From Parasphingopyxis algicola (GTDB taxonomy: Bacteria; Pseudomonadota; Alphaproteobacteria; Sphingomonadales; Sphingomonadaceae): a stretch of DNA of 64,000 nucleotides. The stretch covers positions 2,108,001 through 2,172,000 of the forward strand of contig NZ_CP051131.1 of the NCBI RefSeq assembly GCF_013378075.1, given 5' to 3'. Position numbers and translations under genes: made by a program. Position 1 is the stretch's first letter. Each line of letters begins with the position of its first letter. The notes beneath the pieces were generated by a model. The model had not been told where the DNA came from and did not search any database. It saw only the letters and a program-made list of their open reading frames with translations. Of the stretch, positions 24,732 through 32,886 are shown piece by piece.

Positions 24732-25502
24732 ATGGGACGCATGGAGGGCAAGGTCGCGCTGATTTCGGGCGGCGCCGAGGGGATCGGCGGGACGGTCGGA
24801 CGGCTGTTCGTCGCGGAAGGCGGCCGCGTGATGCTCGGCGACGTGCAGGCCGACAAGGCGGCGGCTCTGGCCGACGAACTGGGCGAGAATGCCGCTTCGG
24901 TCGAACTCGATGTCCGCGATCTCGACGCGTGGGAGAAGGCGGTCGCCGCGGCCGTCGATCGGTTCGGCAAGCTGACGACCCTGTGCAACGTAGCGGGAAT
25001 ATCCGAGCCGGGCGGCGTGACCGAAGTCGAGCTCGACAGCTGGCAGCGGACGATCGACATCAATCTGAACGGCACCTTCAACGGCTGCCGCGCCGCCATC
25101 CCGGCGATCGCCGAGAGCGGCGAACCGGGCGCCGTCGTCAATGTCGGTTCGATGCTCGCCTTGCGCGCAGGCGGCGGGTTCGCCGCCTATTGCGCCTCCA
25201 AGGCCGCCGTTACCGCGCTGACCAAGACCATCGCGCTCGATTGCGCGGCCAAGGGCCTGCCGATCCGTGCGAACACCGTGCATCCCGGCGCGATCCGCAC
25301 GCCGATGTTCGAACGCTATCTCGAAGCGCTGCCGGGCAGCACCGAGGAAGTCGAGGCGATGTTCGCCGCCAACCATCCGATGGGCCGGATCGGCGAGGCC
25401 GAAGAGGTGGCCAAGGCGATCCTCTTCCTTGCATCCGACGAAGCGAGCTTTACGAGTGGAGTCGACCTCACGGTCGACGGTGCGGGGACGATCAGGGAGT
25501 AG
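24732..25502 (+). CDS. SDR-family oxidoreductase
   Basis: A classical SDR (256 aa) directly adjoining the thiolase-fold gene (no spacer). It has SGGAEGIGG (12-20), CNVAG (85-89), Tyr153-x3-Lys157 (YCASK) and C-terminal TVDGAGTIRE. It probably oxidises a hydroxyl or reduces a ketone in the same pathway. The following ThuA gene begins 5 bp downstream. Confidence 0.9.
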   Translation: MGRMEGKVALISGGAEGIGGTVGRLFVAEGGRVMLGDVQADKAAALADELGENAASVELDVRDLDAWEKAVAAAVDRFGKLTTLCNVAGISEPGGVTEVELDSWQRTIDINLNGTFNGCRAAIPAIAESGEPGAVVNVGSMLALRAGGGFAAYCASKAAVTALTKTIALDCAAKGLPIRANTVHPGAIRTPMFERYLEALPGSTEEVEAMFAANHPMGRIGEAEEVAKAILFLASDEASFTSGVDLTVDGAGTIRE

Positions 25503-25506
25503 GGCG

Positions 25507-26247
25507 ATGGCCGAACGGATCGACGCGCATTTCGTTGCCGCGGGCAAATATCACGATATCGATTTCGCTCGGCTCGAGATCCTCAAGCTGCTCGCCGAGC
25601 ATCCGCAAATCCGCACCACCGTCGCCTGCGACTATGCCGATACGGAGCGGCTCGCCCAGTGCCAGTTCCTCGTCACCTATACCTGCGACCTGATGCCGGG
25701 CGAGGCGGAGGCCGCGGCGATCCGGAGCTGGCTGGAACAGGGTGGCAAATGGCTGGCGCTGCACGGCACCAATTCGATCCTGCGCTTTACCGAGACCGGC
25801 GTCGACTGCCCCGACGAGCGGCCCGAGGTGATGGAAATGCTCGGCACCCAGTTCAAGGCGCATCCGCCGATCGGGCCGTTCACGGTCGAAGTCGCGGACA
25901 AGGATCACGAATTCACGCGCGGCATCGACGATTTCGAGGTCGTCGACGAGCTCTATCTCTCCAAGACGACGGCCGAGATCGACACGTTGATGCAAACCCG
26001 CTTCGAAGGGGAAGCGACGGGTTTTGTCGACGCCGACTGGCCCGAAACCGTCGTGCCCATCCTTTACACGCGCGATATCGGCAAGGGCCGGATCGTCTAC
26101 AACACGCTCGGCCATTGCCGCGGCCATTACGATCTGCCGGACATGGAGCCGTTCTACACACATCCCGAGCGCTGCGCCTGGGACTATCCGGTCTATTACG
26201 ACCTGCTGCGGCGGGGGCTCGGCTGGGCAATGCGGACGGGGGGCTGA
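25507..26247 (+). CDS. ThuA-domain protein (second of two)
   Basis: A 246-aa ThuA-family protein: DFARLEILKLLAEHPQIRT, FLVTYTCDLMPGEAEAAAIRSW, GGKWLALHGTNSILRF, and the end PILYTRDIGKGRIVYNTLGHCRGHYDLP. The H/G-rich motif in the last part is typical. It is clearly different from the first ThuA protein (19234) and shares only the fold and motifs. The start at 25507 follows a GGAGTAGGGCG leader. Its location between an SDR and an acyl-CoA dehydrogenase suggests a catabolic step. The reaction is unknown. Confidence 0.85.
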   Translation: MAERIDAHFVAAGKYHDIDFARLEILKLLAEHPQIRTTVACDYADTERLAQCQFLVTYTCDLMPGEAEAAAIRSWLEQGGKWLALHGTNSILRFTETGVDCPDERPEVMEMLGTQFKAHPPIGPFTVEVADKDHEFTRGIDDFEVVDELYLSKTTAEIDTLMQTRFEGEATGFVDADWPETVVPILYTRDIGKGRIVYNTLGHCRGHYDLPDMEPFYTHPERCAWDYPVYYDLLRRGLGWAMRTGG

Positions 26248-26251
26248 CGCA

Positions 26252-27460
26252 ATGGATATGGATTTTTCGACCGAGGAACTGGCGTTTCGCGAGGAGGTGC
26301 GCGCCTTCCTCGCCGCGGAACTGCCCGACCGGCTGCGCGAGGGCGCGGCACAGACTCCCGGCGTGTTCGTCGAACCCGATATCGGCCTCGAATGGCAGCG
26401 CATCCTCCACAAAAAGGGCTGGCTCGCCACGCATTGGCCCGAAGAGGATGGCGGTACGGGCTGGAGCCCGACCCAGCGCTATATCTTCGAGAAGGAATGC
26501 GCGCTGGCCGGCGCGCCGGGCCTGTCGGTGCTGGGCCTCAAGCTGGTCGGCCCGGTCATCTGCCGCTTCGGCACGCCCGAGCAGAAGGCGCGCTTCCTTC
26601 CCCGGATCCTCTCGGGCGAGGATTATTGGTGCCAGGGCTATTCGGAACCGGGCAGCGGCTCCGATCTCGCCTCGCTCAAGACGACCGCCCGGCGCGACGG
26701 CGACGCCTATACGATCAACGGCTCCAAGATCTGGACGACCCACGCCCATTACGCAAACTGGATCTTCTGCCTCGTGCGCACCGACCCCGACGCGCGCAAA
26801 CAGGCGGGGATCAGCTTCCTCCTCGTGCCGATGGACCGAGACGGCATCAGCGTGTCGCCGATCCTGACCCTGGCGGGCGATCATGAGGTCAATGCGGTCT
26901 TTTTCGACGACGCGAAAACGGACATGGACAATCTGATCGGCGAGGAAGGCCAAGGCTGGACGATCGCGAAATTCCTGCTCGAGAACGAACGCGGCGGCTC
27001 CTGCCACGCGCCGCGCCTGCTTGCAACGATCGACCGGCTGGCGCTGCACGCCGCGGACACGGCGTCCGGGATCAACGGTCCGATGACCCACGATCCGGCT
27101 TTTGCGGCGCGGATCGCCAAGCTGCGGCTCGAGGCCCAGGCGCTCGAGGTCACCGAACTCCGGATACTCGCCGAGCTTTCCAAGGGTCGCGAGCCCGGCC
27201 CGCAGACCTCGCTGGTCAAGCTCGTGTCGGCGCAGATTCATCAGGCGGTCGACGCACTGGCCGTCGACCTGTTCGGCTATGACGGGCTGCAACTGCCCCT
27301 GGAGCGGCCGCTTTACGGCAACGAGGCGCCCGAACCCGTCGGCAGCCGACAGGCGCAGATCGCCGCGCCCGCCTATCTCAACAGCCGGGCCTGGTCGATC
27401 TTCGGCGGCTCGGACGAGGTGCAGAAGAATATCATCGCCAAGACCGTGCTCGGCCTTTGA
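26252..27460 (+). CDS. Acyl-CoA dehydrogenase, full-length (FadE28-like position)
   Basis: An FAD acyl-CoA dehydrogenase of 402 aa, opening MDMDFSTEELAFREEVRAFL. Substrate/FAD motifs are WCQGYSEPGSGSDLASLKTTA and the C-terminal NSRAWSIFGGSDEVQKNIIAK, whose Glu lies where a catalytic base is expected in this branch. It could form a heteromer with the short dehydrogenase at 22103, although three genes separate them. It starts 4 bp after the ThuA gene. Function: alpha,beta-desaturation of the activated side chain. Confidence 0.92.
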   Translation: MDMDFSTEELAFREEVRAFLAAELPDRLREGAAQTPGVFVEPDIGLEWQRILHKKGWLATHWPEEDGGTGWSPTQRYIFEKECALAGAPGLSVLGLKLVGPVICRFGTPEQKARFLPRILSGEDYWCQGYSEPGSGSDLASLKTTARRDGDAYTINGSKIWTTHAHYANWIFCLVRTDPDARKQAGISFLLVPMDRDGISVSPILTLAGDHEVNAVFFDDAKTDMDNLIGEEGQGWTIAKFLLENERGGSCHAPRLLATIDRLALHAADTASGINGPMTHDPAFAARIAKLRLEAQALEVTELRILAELSKGREPGPQTSLVKLVSAQIHQAVDALAVDLFGYDGLQLPLERPLYGNEAPEPVGSRQAQIAAPAYLNSRAWSIFGGSDEVQKNIIAKTVLGL

Positions 27461-27515
27461 TCCGCCAGCGCGAGCCGATAGGCTGGAGCATCAACCGACA
27501 GGAAGCAGAAACGCC

Positions 27516-28415
27516 ATGGATGTATCGAAATTGATGTTCCGTCCCGGACTCATGGACGGCCAACGCATATTGGTCACGGGCGGCGGCACCGGCCTTGGCC
27601 GCGAAATGACCGAAGCGTTCCTGAAGCTCGGCGCGACCGTGCATATCTGCGGGCGCCGCGCGGCAAAGGCTCAGGAAACAGCCGACGAACTCATTGAAGC
27701 ACATGGTGGAACAGTCGTCGCGCATGGCTGCGACATTCGCGACGCGGATGCGATCGACGCGATGGTCGACGCGATCTGGGAAGACGGCGGCGCGCTTACC
27801 GGCGTGGTGAACAACGCGGCGGGCAATTTCATCAGCCGCACCGAGGACCTGTCGATCAACGGGTTCAACGCGATCGCCGATATCGTGTTTCGCGGCACCT
27901 TCTACGTCACCCACAATGTCGGAAAGCGGCTGATCGCGGAGGGCAAGAAGGCGAGCTTCCTCTCGATCCTGACGACCTGGGTGTGGAACGGTTCGGCATT
28001 CGTCGTCCCGTCCGCCATGTCCAAATCGGCCATCAACACGATGACCCAGAGCCTCGCGGTCGAATGGGGGCGCTATGGCCTGCGCTTCAACGCGATCGCC
28101 CCCGGCGCTTTCCCGACCAAGGGCATGAGCGCGCGACTCGCGCCGGGCGGCCGCGGCGGCAACGACATGTCGGGCGGCAATCCGATGGGCCGGGTCGGCG
28201 AGATGTACGAGCTCGCCAATCTCGCGACCTTCCTGATGGCGCCGGGCGCGGAATATGTGAATGGCCAGACCATCGCGATCGACGGCGCCGGCTATCAGGC
28301 GAATGGCGGCACCTTCTGGGGCGCCCTCTCGCATCTCGGCGACGAGGAATGGGAACAGATCCGCGCGATGATCAAGGGCACGAACGAGAAGGACAAGGCC
28401 GAGCGGACGACCTGA
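27516..28415 (+). CDS. SDR with Ser-x3-Lys active site (2,4-dienoyl-CoA reductase-like)
   Basis: A 299-aa SDR with TGGGTGLG (21-28) and NNAAGNF (99-105). The usual Tyr-x3-Lys is replaced by Ser166-x3-Lys170 (SAMSK), as in the 2,4-dienoyl-CoA reductase branch. SLAVEWGRYGLRFNAIAPG supports this placement. It likely reduces a dienoyl-CoA with NADPH to free a side chain with a double bond for further oxidation. It has a long C-terminal tail (about 30 residues, charged). It is the last gene of the plus-strand operon; its TGA directly adjoins the stop of the convergent CoA ligase. Confidence 0.88.
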   Translation: MDVSKLMFRPGLMDGQRILVTGGGTGLGREMTEAFLKLGATVHICGRRAAKAQETADELIEAHGGTVVAHGCDIRDADAIDAMVDAIWEDGGALTGVVNNAAGNFISRTEDLSINGFNAIADIVFRGTFYVTHNVGKRLIAEGKKASFLSILTTWVWNGSAFVVPSAMSKSAINTMTQSLAVEWGRYGLRFNAIAPGAFPTKGMSARLAPGGRGGNDMSGGNPMGRVGEMYELANLATFLMAPGAEYVNGQTIAIDGAGYQANGGTFWGALSHLGDEEWEQIRAMIKGTNEKDKAERTT

Positions 28416-30041
28416 TCAGGCCTCGGCTTCGGCGAGCGACTGAGCCGTCCGGTAATCGGGCTTGCCATTGTTCAGCCGCAGCGACTCGCCCGTGAACACG
28501 TAGAGACGCGGGACCTTGTAGCCGGCGAGCCGCTCCCGGACATGGGAGTCGAGCGCCGCTTCGAGGTCCGCCGGTCTATCACGCAGCTGCACGACCGCCG
28601 CAATCTTCCTGCCAAAGCGCGGATCGGGCACGCCGACGACGCGAACATCGTCCACCGCCGGATGCGATTGCAGCGCGCCTTCCACCTCTTCGGGAAACAC
28701 TTTTTCGCCGCCCGTGTTGATGCACATATTGTCGCGGCCCTTGAATTCGATGCTGCCGTCTTCGCGGAACCGCGCCATGTCCCCGGTCATCAACCAGCGC
28801 TTGCCGCTAATCACCGGGAAGGTCTCGGCATTCTTTTCGTCTTCGCCGAGATAGCCGAGCGGAAGCGGCCCCGACCGCGCGAGCGTGCCATATTCCTCCG
28901 AACCGGCCGGGAGTTCGTTGAAATCCGCATCGAAAATCGCCGTCTCGCGGCCCGGAACGGCCGAGAAATGCCCCCCGCCCGTCGATCCGGCCGCCGTCGT
29001 GATGGTCACGGCCGTCCCGGCGCTCTCGCTCGATCCCAGCGCGTCGACGATGATCATCTGCGGATTGATGGCGAGCAGTCGTTCCTTCACCGCCGCCGAG
29101 AATATCGCGCCCGAAGAGGTGATCATCCGCATGCTTGCGAAAGCCTCGGCGGCGTCGGCGCGGGCTTCGAGCGCATCGGCGAGCGGCAGCGCGAAGGCAT
29201 CGCCGACAAAGGCCATGGATTTTGCACCCCTGTCGCGGACCGTGTCGATTACCTGACCGGAATCGAAACCGGTCGCCGGAATCGTGATCAGGGTACCGCC
29301 GCGCATGAGCGCGATCAGCGACGCGAACTGCCCGGCGCCGTGCATTAACGGGCTGAGGCACAATGAGGGCGAGCGCATCGCGTCGCTCGGCGGCGGATGG
29401 CAGGCGGCCTCGGCCGCGTGATCCTCCAGCGTCTCCGCGATCCAGGGCGGCTCTCCGAGTGCGCGCATCCAGCTCGAAATCTGGAACGCCTGCCACGCTT
29501 CGCCAAAGGGCCACATCACCGCCTTGGGCATGCCGGTGGTCCCGCCCGTCGCGACATAGAAGAGCCCGTCGGAATCGTCACTCGGCGCAAAGTCCGGCGG
29601 CGCGGGCGTGTCGCAAAGCTTGGCCCAGGCCGACCCACCGATCACGATGCGATGGGTCAGGTCAGGTGCCCCATCGCACGCCGCGGCCGCGACCTGCGCG
29701 AACTCCTCTTCGACGAACAGCGCTTTCAGGCCGAATCGCGCGAATATATCGCCCAGTTCGCCGGCCTTGTAATGATAATTGATATTGACCGGGATGACGC
29801 CGGCTTTCGCACAGCCGAACCAGGCGAACATATAGGCCGGGCTGTTGCGCAGCTGCTGACCGGCGACATCGCCGGGCTTCAGTCCCGTCTCGCGCAGCCC
29901 GGCGGCTATGTTATCGGTAATGCGGTCGAAATCGGCCCAGCTGATCACGTCGTCGCCATGGACGAGCGCCGGCCGGTCGGGTTCCACCGTTCGGGCGATC
30001 GCTTTCAAAGCGGAACCGAAATTGCTGCCGAGCCAGCCCAT
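28416..30041 (-). CDS. Acyl-CoA synthetase (FadD19/FadD17-like)
   Basis: An AMP-forming acyl-CoA ligase (541 aa). The P-loop ATGGTTGMPKAVMW (164-177) with GG before TT resembles that of mycobacterial FadD17/FadD19, which activate sterol side-chain acids. The adenylate motif GDMARFREDGSIEFKGRDN and the C-terminal NNGKPDYRTAQ with its lysine are present. It is the only gene of its unit here and divergent from the LuxR-family regulator at 30194. The TGCCAGTCGC motif lies between them. Probable role: CoA activation of the side-chain acid processed by the convergent operon. Confidence 0.9.
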   Translation of the reverse strand: MGWLGSNFGSALKAIARTVEPDRPALVHGDDVISWADFDRITDNIAAGLRETGLKPGDVAGQQLRNSPAYMFAWFGCAKAGVIPVNINYHYKAGELGDIFARFGLKALFVEEEFAQVAAAACDGAPDLTHRIVIGGSAWAKLCDTPAPPDFAPSDDSDGLFYVATGGTTGMPKAVMWPFGEAWQAFQISSWMRALGEPPWIAETLEDHAAEAACHPPPSDAMRSPSLCLSPLMHGAGQFASLIALMRGGTLITIPATGFDSGQVIDTVRDRGAKSMAFVGDAFALPLADALEARADAAEAFASMRMITSSGAIFSAAVKERLLAINPQMIIVDALGSSESAGTAVTITTAAGSTGGGHFSAVPGRETAIFDADFNELPAGSEEYGTLARSGPLPLGYLGEDEKNAETFPVISGKRWLMTGDMARFREDGSIEFKGRDNMCINTGGEKVFPEEVEGALQSHPAVDDVRVVGVPDPRFGRKIAAVVQLRDRPADLEAALDSHVRERLAGYKVPRLYVFTGESLRLNNGKPDYRTAQSLAEAEA

Positions 30042-30111
30042 CGACCGAGAATCTCCTCCGTTGCATCGATTCGACCTTATGAACGCCCGCTGCCCTTGGC
30101 ATCCATAAAAA

Positions 30112-30121
30112 TGCCAGTCGC
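30112..30121 (+). promoter_or_regulatory. Candidate operator/promoter motif, site C (TGCCAGTCGC)
   Basis: It lies in the divergent spacer between the CoA ligase (start 30041) and the LuxR gene (start 30194), within CATAAAAATGCCAGTCGCGCG. If it is an operator, the regulator could control its own gene and the ligase. Confidence 0.42.
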
Positions 30122-30193
30122 GCGAAAGACTTGGATGGTCAATACTGAGGTTTCGGCAACAGACTTGCCGAATCTTCTAAAAGGGCAGAAGAT

Positions 30194-31009
30194 ATGGTCA
30201 TGGCGAGCAATGTCATAGAGTTGCGCACCCCGCAGGGGAAAGAGCGCATGGCGGAGCTACTCGAGCAGGTCACGATCCGCTCGATCGACGATGTACATGA
30301 CGCCGCCGTCACCATCAACCGGATGGCCAATGAACGCGGTATGCGCATTGCGCTCTGCGAGGACATTTCGTCCAAAGAGCCGATGATCGACGCGGAAGGC
30401 ACGATCGTCAACGCCGATATCTTCGGCTGGCTCGCCGACGGGGAACGCTGGTGGGAGGATGCGCGGCTCGCGCTCCATTCGCCGCTGCCGCGCGCCTGCC
30501 GCTACGAGAGCGAACCCTTCTGGTGCAACGAGAACGGTTTCTACGGCCATTGGCGGAACGACTATCTCAACGAGATGGATCTCACCGATTTCCACAAACG
30601 CTCGCTCTGCCACGCGGCGATCGTGATCCCTGTCCATCTGCCCTTCGGCCAGATTTCGGCGAACAGCTTCATCCCGTTCGATACCGAGCTGCGGGATCTC
30701 TCCGAACTGTTCGATGAATATGCCGAATTATTCGCGCAGGTGACCCGGCGCTTCATCGCCGGGTATGTCACGGTCATGCGATCGACCCGCCGCATTCCGT
30801 CGGACTGCGTGCTCTCCAAACGGGAGGTCGAATGCCTGCGCTGGGCGGCGATCGGCAAGACCGACAAGGAAATCAGCATGATCCTGTCTCGCAGCCACGC
30901 GACGGTCCGCTATCATGTGCATCGCGCGGCGGAAAAGCTCGATTCGGTCAATCGCAGCCAGACCATCTTCAAGGCCGGCCAGCTCGGCTATCTTGGAGCC
31001 AGCGACTAG
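30194..31009 (+). CDS. LuxR-family transcriptional regulator (autoinducer-domain-like N-terminus)
   Basis: A 271-aa regulator with an N-terminal sensor domain of the LuxR autoinducer-binding type (about residues 20-190) and a C-terminal LuxR HTH (LSKREVECLRWAAIGKTDKE from 207, then VRYHVHRAAEKL). No LuxI-type synthase gene is present, so it is a LuxR solo or responds to a pathway compound. It is the only local DNA-binding regulator gene near the operons and is thus a candidate for control of the divergent ligase and other promoters carrying the TGnCAGTCGC motif. It ends on a CTAG shared with the VOC gene. Confidence 0.88.
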   Translation: MVMASNVIELRTPQGKERMAELLEQVTIRSIDDVHDAAVTINRMANERGMRIALCEDISSKEPMIDAEGTIVNADIFGWLADGERWWEDARLALHSPLPRACRYESEPFWCNENGFYGHWRNDYLNEMDLTDFHKRSLCHAAIVIPVHLPFGQISANSFIPFDTELRDLSELFDEYAELFAQVTRRFIAGYVTVMRSTRRIPSDCVLSKREVECLRWAAIGKTDKEISMILSRSHATVRYHVHRAAEKLDSVNRSQTIFKAGQLGYLGASD

Positions 31010-31542
31010 CCAAGCCGCCTCACGGGCTCGCTGCCGTCCCAGTCCGCCGCAGCGGCCCCGATCATCGCGAACAGGTCCGCGCTACCGCTCGCCGGCTGCA
31101 ATATCTCCACCAAATTGCCGGGCCCCGCGCCCGGATCGGCATAGAGTACCGCGCCATCCTCTCCGACCTTTGCCTCGACAAGGATTTCGGCCGATTGCGC
31201 GTCGCAGATCGCCCGCGCGTCTGCGATATCGTCGGTCAGGATGCAGACATGGTGCAACCGGTCGGTCACACCATAATCGCCGCCATAGATGGACGGCGCA
31301 TCGTTCTCCGCGCGGATCAGTTCAATCTGCACGTCTCCCCAATAAGCGAGCGCGATGGAAAAGACGGCGTCGCTGGGTTCGCCGCGATAGCGCATATCCT
31401 TCAGCGCAATATTCTCGATGAGGAAGAAGGGGCCGACGCCCATCGTTTCGGTCCAATAGCACAAGGCAGCGTCGAAATCGCCGGGTACATAGGCCATTTG
31501 CATGACAGGGCCGATCGCGGCCAGTCCCGGTGCTCCCGACAT
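31006..31542 (-). CDS. VOC-family (glyoxalase/bleomycin-resistance) protein
   Basis: A 178-aa vicinal-oxygen-chelate protein, possibly a metal-dependent isomerase, lyase or dioxygenase. LHHVCILTDDIADA in the second half and the repeated beta-alpha-beta fold support it. It starts at 31542 because GAGGAG lies 7 nt upstream; the further ATG at 31557 has no such site. It is divergent from the first Rieske oxygenase. Its stop is on the same CTAG as the regulator stop. Confidence 0.82.
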   Translation of the reverse strand: MSGAPGLAAIGPVMQMAYVPGDFDAALCYWTETMGVGPFFLIENIALKDMRYRGEPSDAVFSIALAYWGDVQIELIRAENDAPSIYGGDYGVTDRLHHVCILTDDIADARAICDAQSAEILVEAKVGEDGAVLYADPGAGPGNLVEILQPASGSADLFAMIGAAAADWDGSEPVRRLG

Positions 31543-31646
31543 TGCGACTCTCCTCATTAAAGCGCTAGCTTACGTCCCGCGCAGCCTGTGTCATGATGCA
31601 TGCAGGGTCGGAAAAGCGACACTGCGCAAAGTGCGAGGATGAGGAT

Positions 31647-32885
31647 ATGGCGGAACGCGATCCCGGGCTGGACGGCGGGGAGATCGACTGGGAGGCAACG
31701 CGCAAGGCCAATGCGCGCGCGATCAATCGCCGGATGGTGGATCTCATCGCCGCCAAGACGACAGATATGGCGGATGGGCCGTTGCCGCTGCACAAGTCCG
31801 TCTACACCGATGAGGAGCGCTTCGCAGCCGAACGCGAAAGGCTGTTCCTGTCCGAACCGCTGGTTGCGGGCCTCTCGGGCGATATCCCGGACGCCGGCGA
31901 CATTCTGCTGTTCGATGCGGCCGGGCCGTCGATCCTCGCGATGCGCGGCAAGGATGGCGAGGCGCGCGCCTTTCTCAACATGTGCACGCATCGCGGCGCC
32001 AGGCTCGTCGAGGAAAACGAACCATGGTCCGGCAATGCGAAGCGGCTCAGCTGTCCGTTTCACGCCTGGACTTTCGACAATCGGGGCGCGCTGATCGGCC
32101 AGCCGGGCAAGGCCGGGTTTGCCGGCTGCGATATCGGCGCACGCGACCTGATCGAAGTGCCATGCACCGAACATCTCGGGCTGATCTTCGTCCGCGCCGA
32201 CCCCGACGGCGGTCCGATCGACGCCAAAGCGCATCTGGGCGATTTCGCGCCGATCCTCGAACAGCTCGAACTGCACCGGGCGGTGCCGGTCAAGAAGGGC
32301 GTCCTGAACGCCGATTCGAACTGGAAATTCGCGCTCGACACCTATGGCGAGGGCTATCATTTCAAGACCCTGCACGCCTCAACCATCGGCCAGACCCATT
32401 TTAACGATATCTGCGTGTTCGATCCCGTCGGCCGGCATCACCGGGTCGGCTTCCCCGATCTGTCGCTCGGCCAGAATGTCGGCAAGGACGAATCCGACTG
32501 GCCGGAAACCGATTATGGCGGCGTCCATTTCCTGTTTCCGAACACCGTCATCTTCTTCGGCTCGCTGACCCCGGGCGTGTTTTTCACTCAGTTGTTCCGG
32601 CTGTTTCCCGACGGCGTCGGAAAGACGCGCTGCCAGTTCGCCGTTTATGCGCCGTTCGGCATTACCGACGAGGAATATCGCAGCACCTGCGAGATGGCCT
32701 ATGATGCGACGGCTAATGTGGTGCAGACCGAGGACTACCGCGTCGCCTCAGCGGGCTACGCCAATCTGTTGAGCGCGCCGGACGGTTATCAGGTCGTCGT
32801 CGGCGCCAATGAAATCGCGCTGCAGGCCGTGCACAAACATATCGCCGAGACGATCGGCATGCCCCTCCCCACCGAAAGGAGCTGA
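31647..32885 (+). CDS. Rieske non-haem iron oxygenase, alpha subunit (first)
   Basis: A ring-hydroxylating oxygenase alpha subunit (412 aa). The Rieske cluster is Cys113-x-His115 (MCTHRGARL) and Cys136-x2-His139 (SCPFHAWTF). The mononuclear iron site is His237 and His242 (GEGYHFKTLH), with an acidic third ligand further along. No beta subunit gene is next to it, so it is of the alpha-only type. It needs a ferredoxin and reductase; candidates are at 16074 and 45804. The start is at 31647 (MAERDPG), with GAGGATGAGG upstream. The next oxygenase begins 1 bp after its stop codon, pointing to co-transcription. Confidence 0.92.
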   Translation: MAERDPGLDGGEIDWEATRKANARAINRRMVDLIAAKTTDMADGPLPLHKSVYTDEERFAAERERLFLSEPLVAGLSGDIPDAGDILLFDAAGPSILAMRGKDGEARAFLNMCTHRGARLVEENEPWSGNAKRLSCPFHAWTFDNRGALIGQPGKAGFAGCDIGARDLIEVPCTEHLGLIFVRADPDGGPIDAKAHLGDFAPILEQLELHRAVPVKKGVLNADSNWKFALDTYGEGYHFKTLHASTIGQTHFNDICVFDPVGRHHRVGFPDLSLGQNVGKDESDWPETDYGGVHFLFPNTVIFFGSLTPGVFFTQLFRLFPDGVGKTRCQFAVYAPFGITDEEYRSTCEMAYDATANVVQTEDYRVASAGYANLLSAPDGYQVVVGANEIALQAVHKHIAETIGMPLPTERS

Positions 32886-32886
32886 C

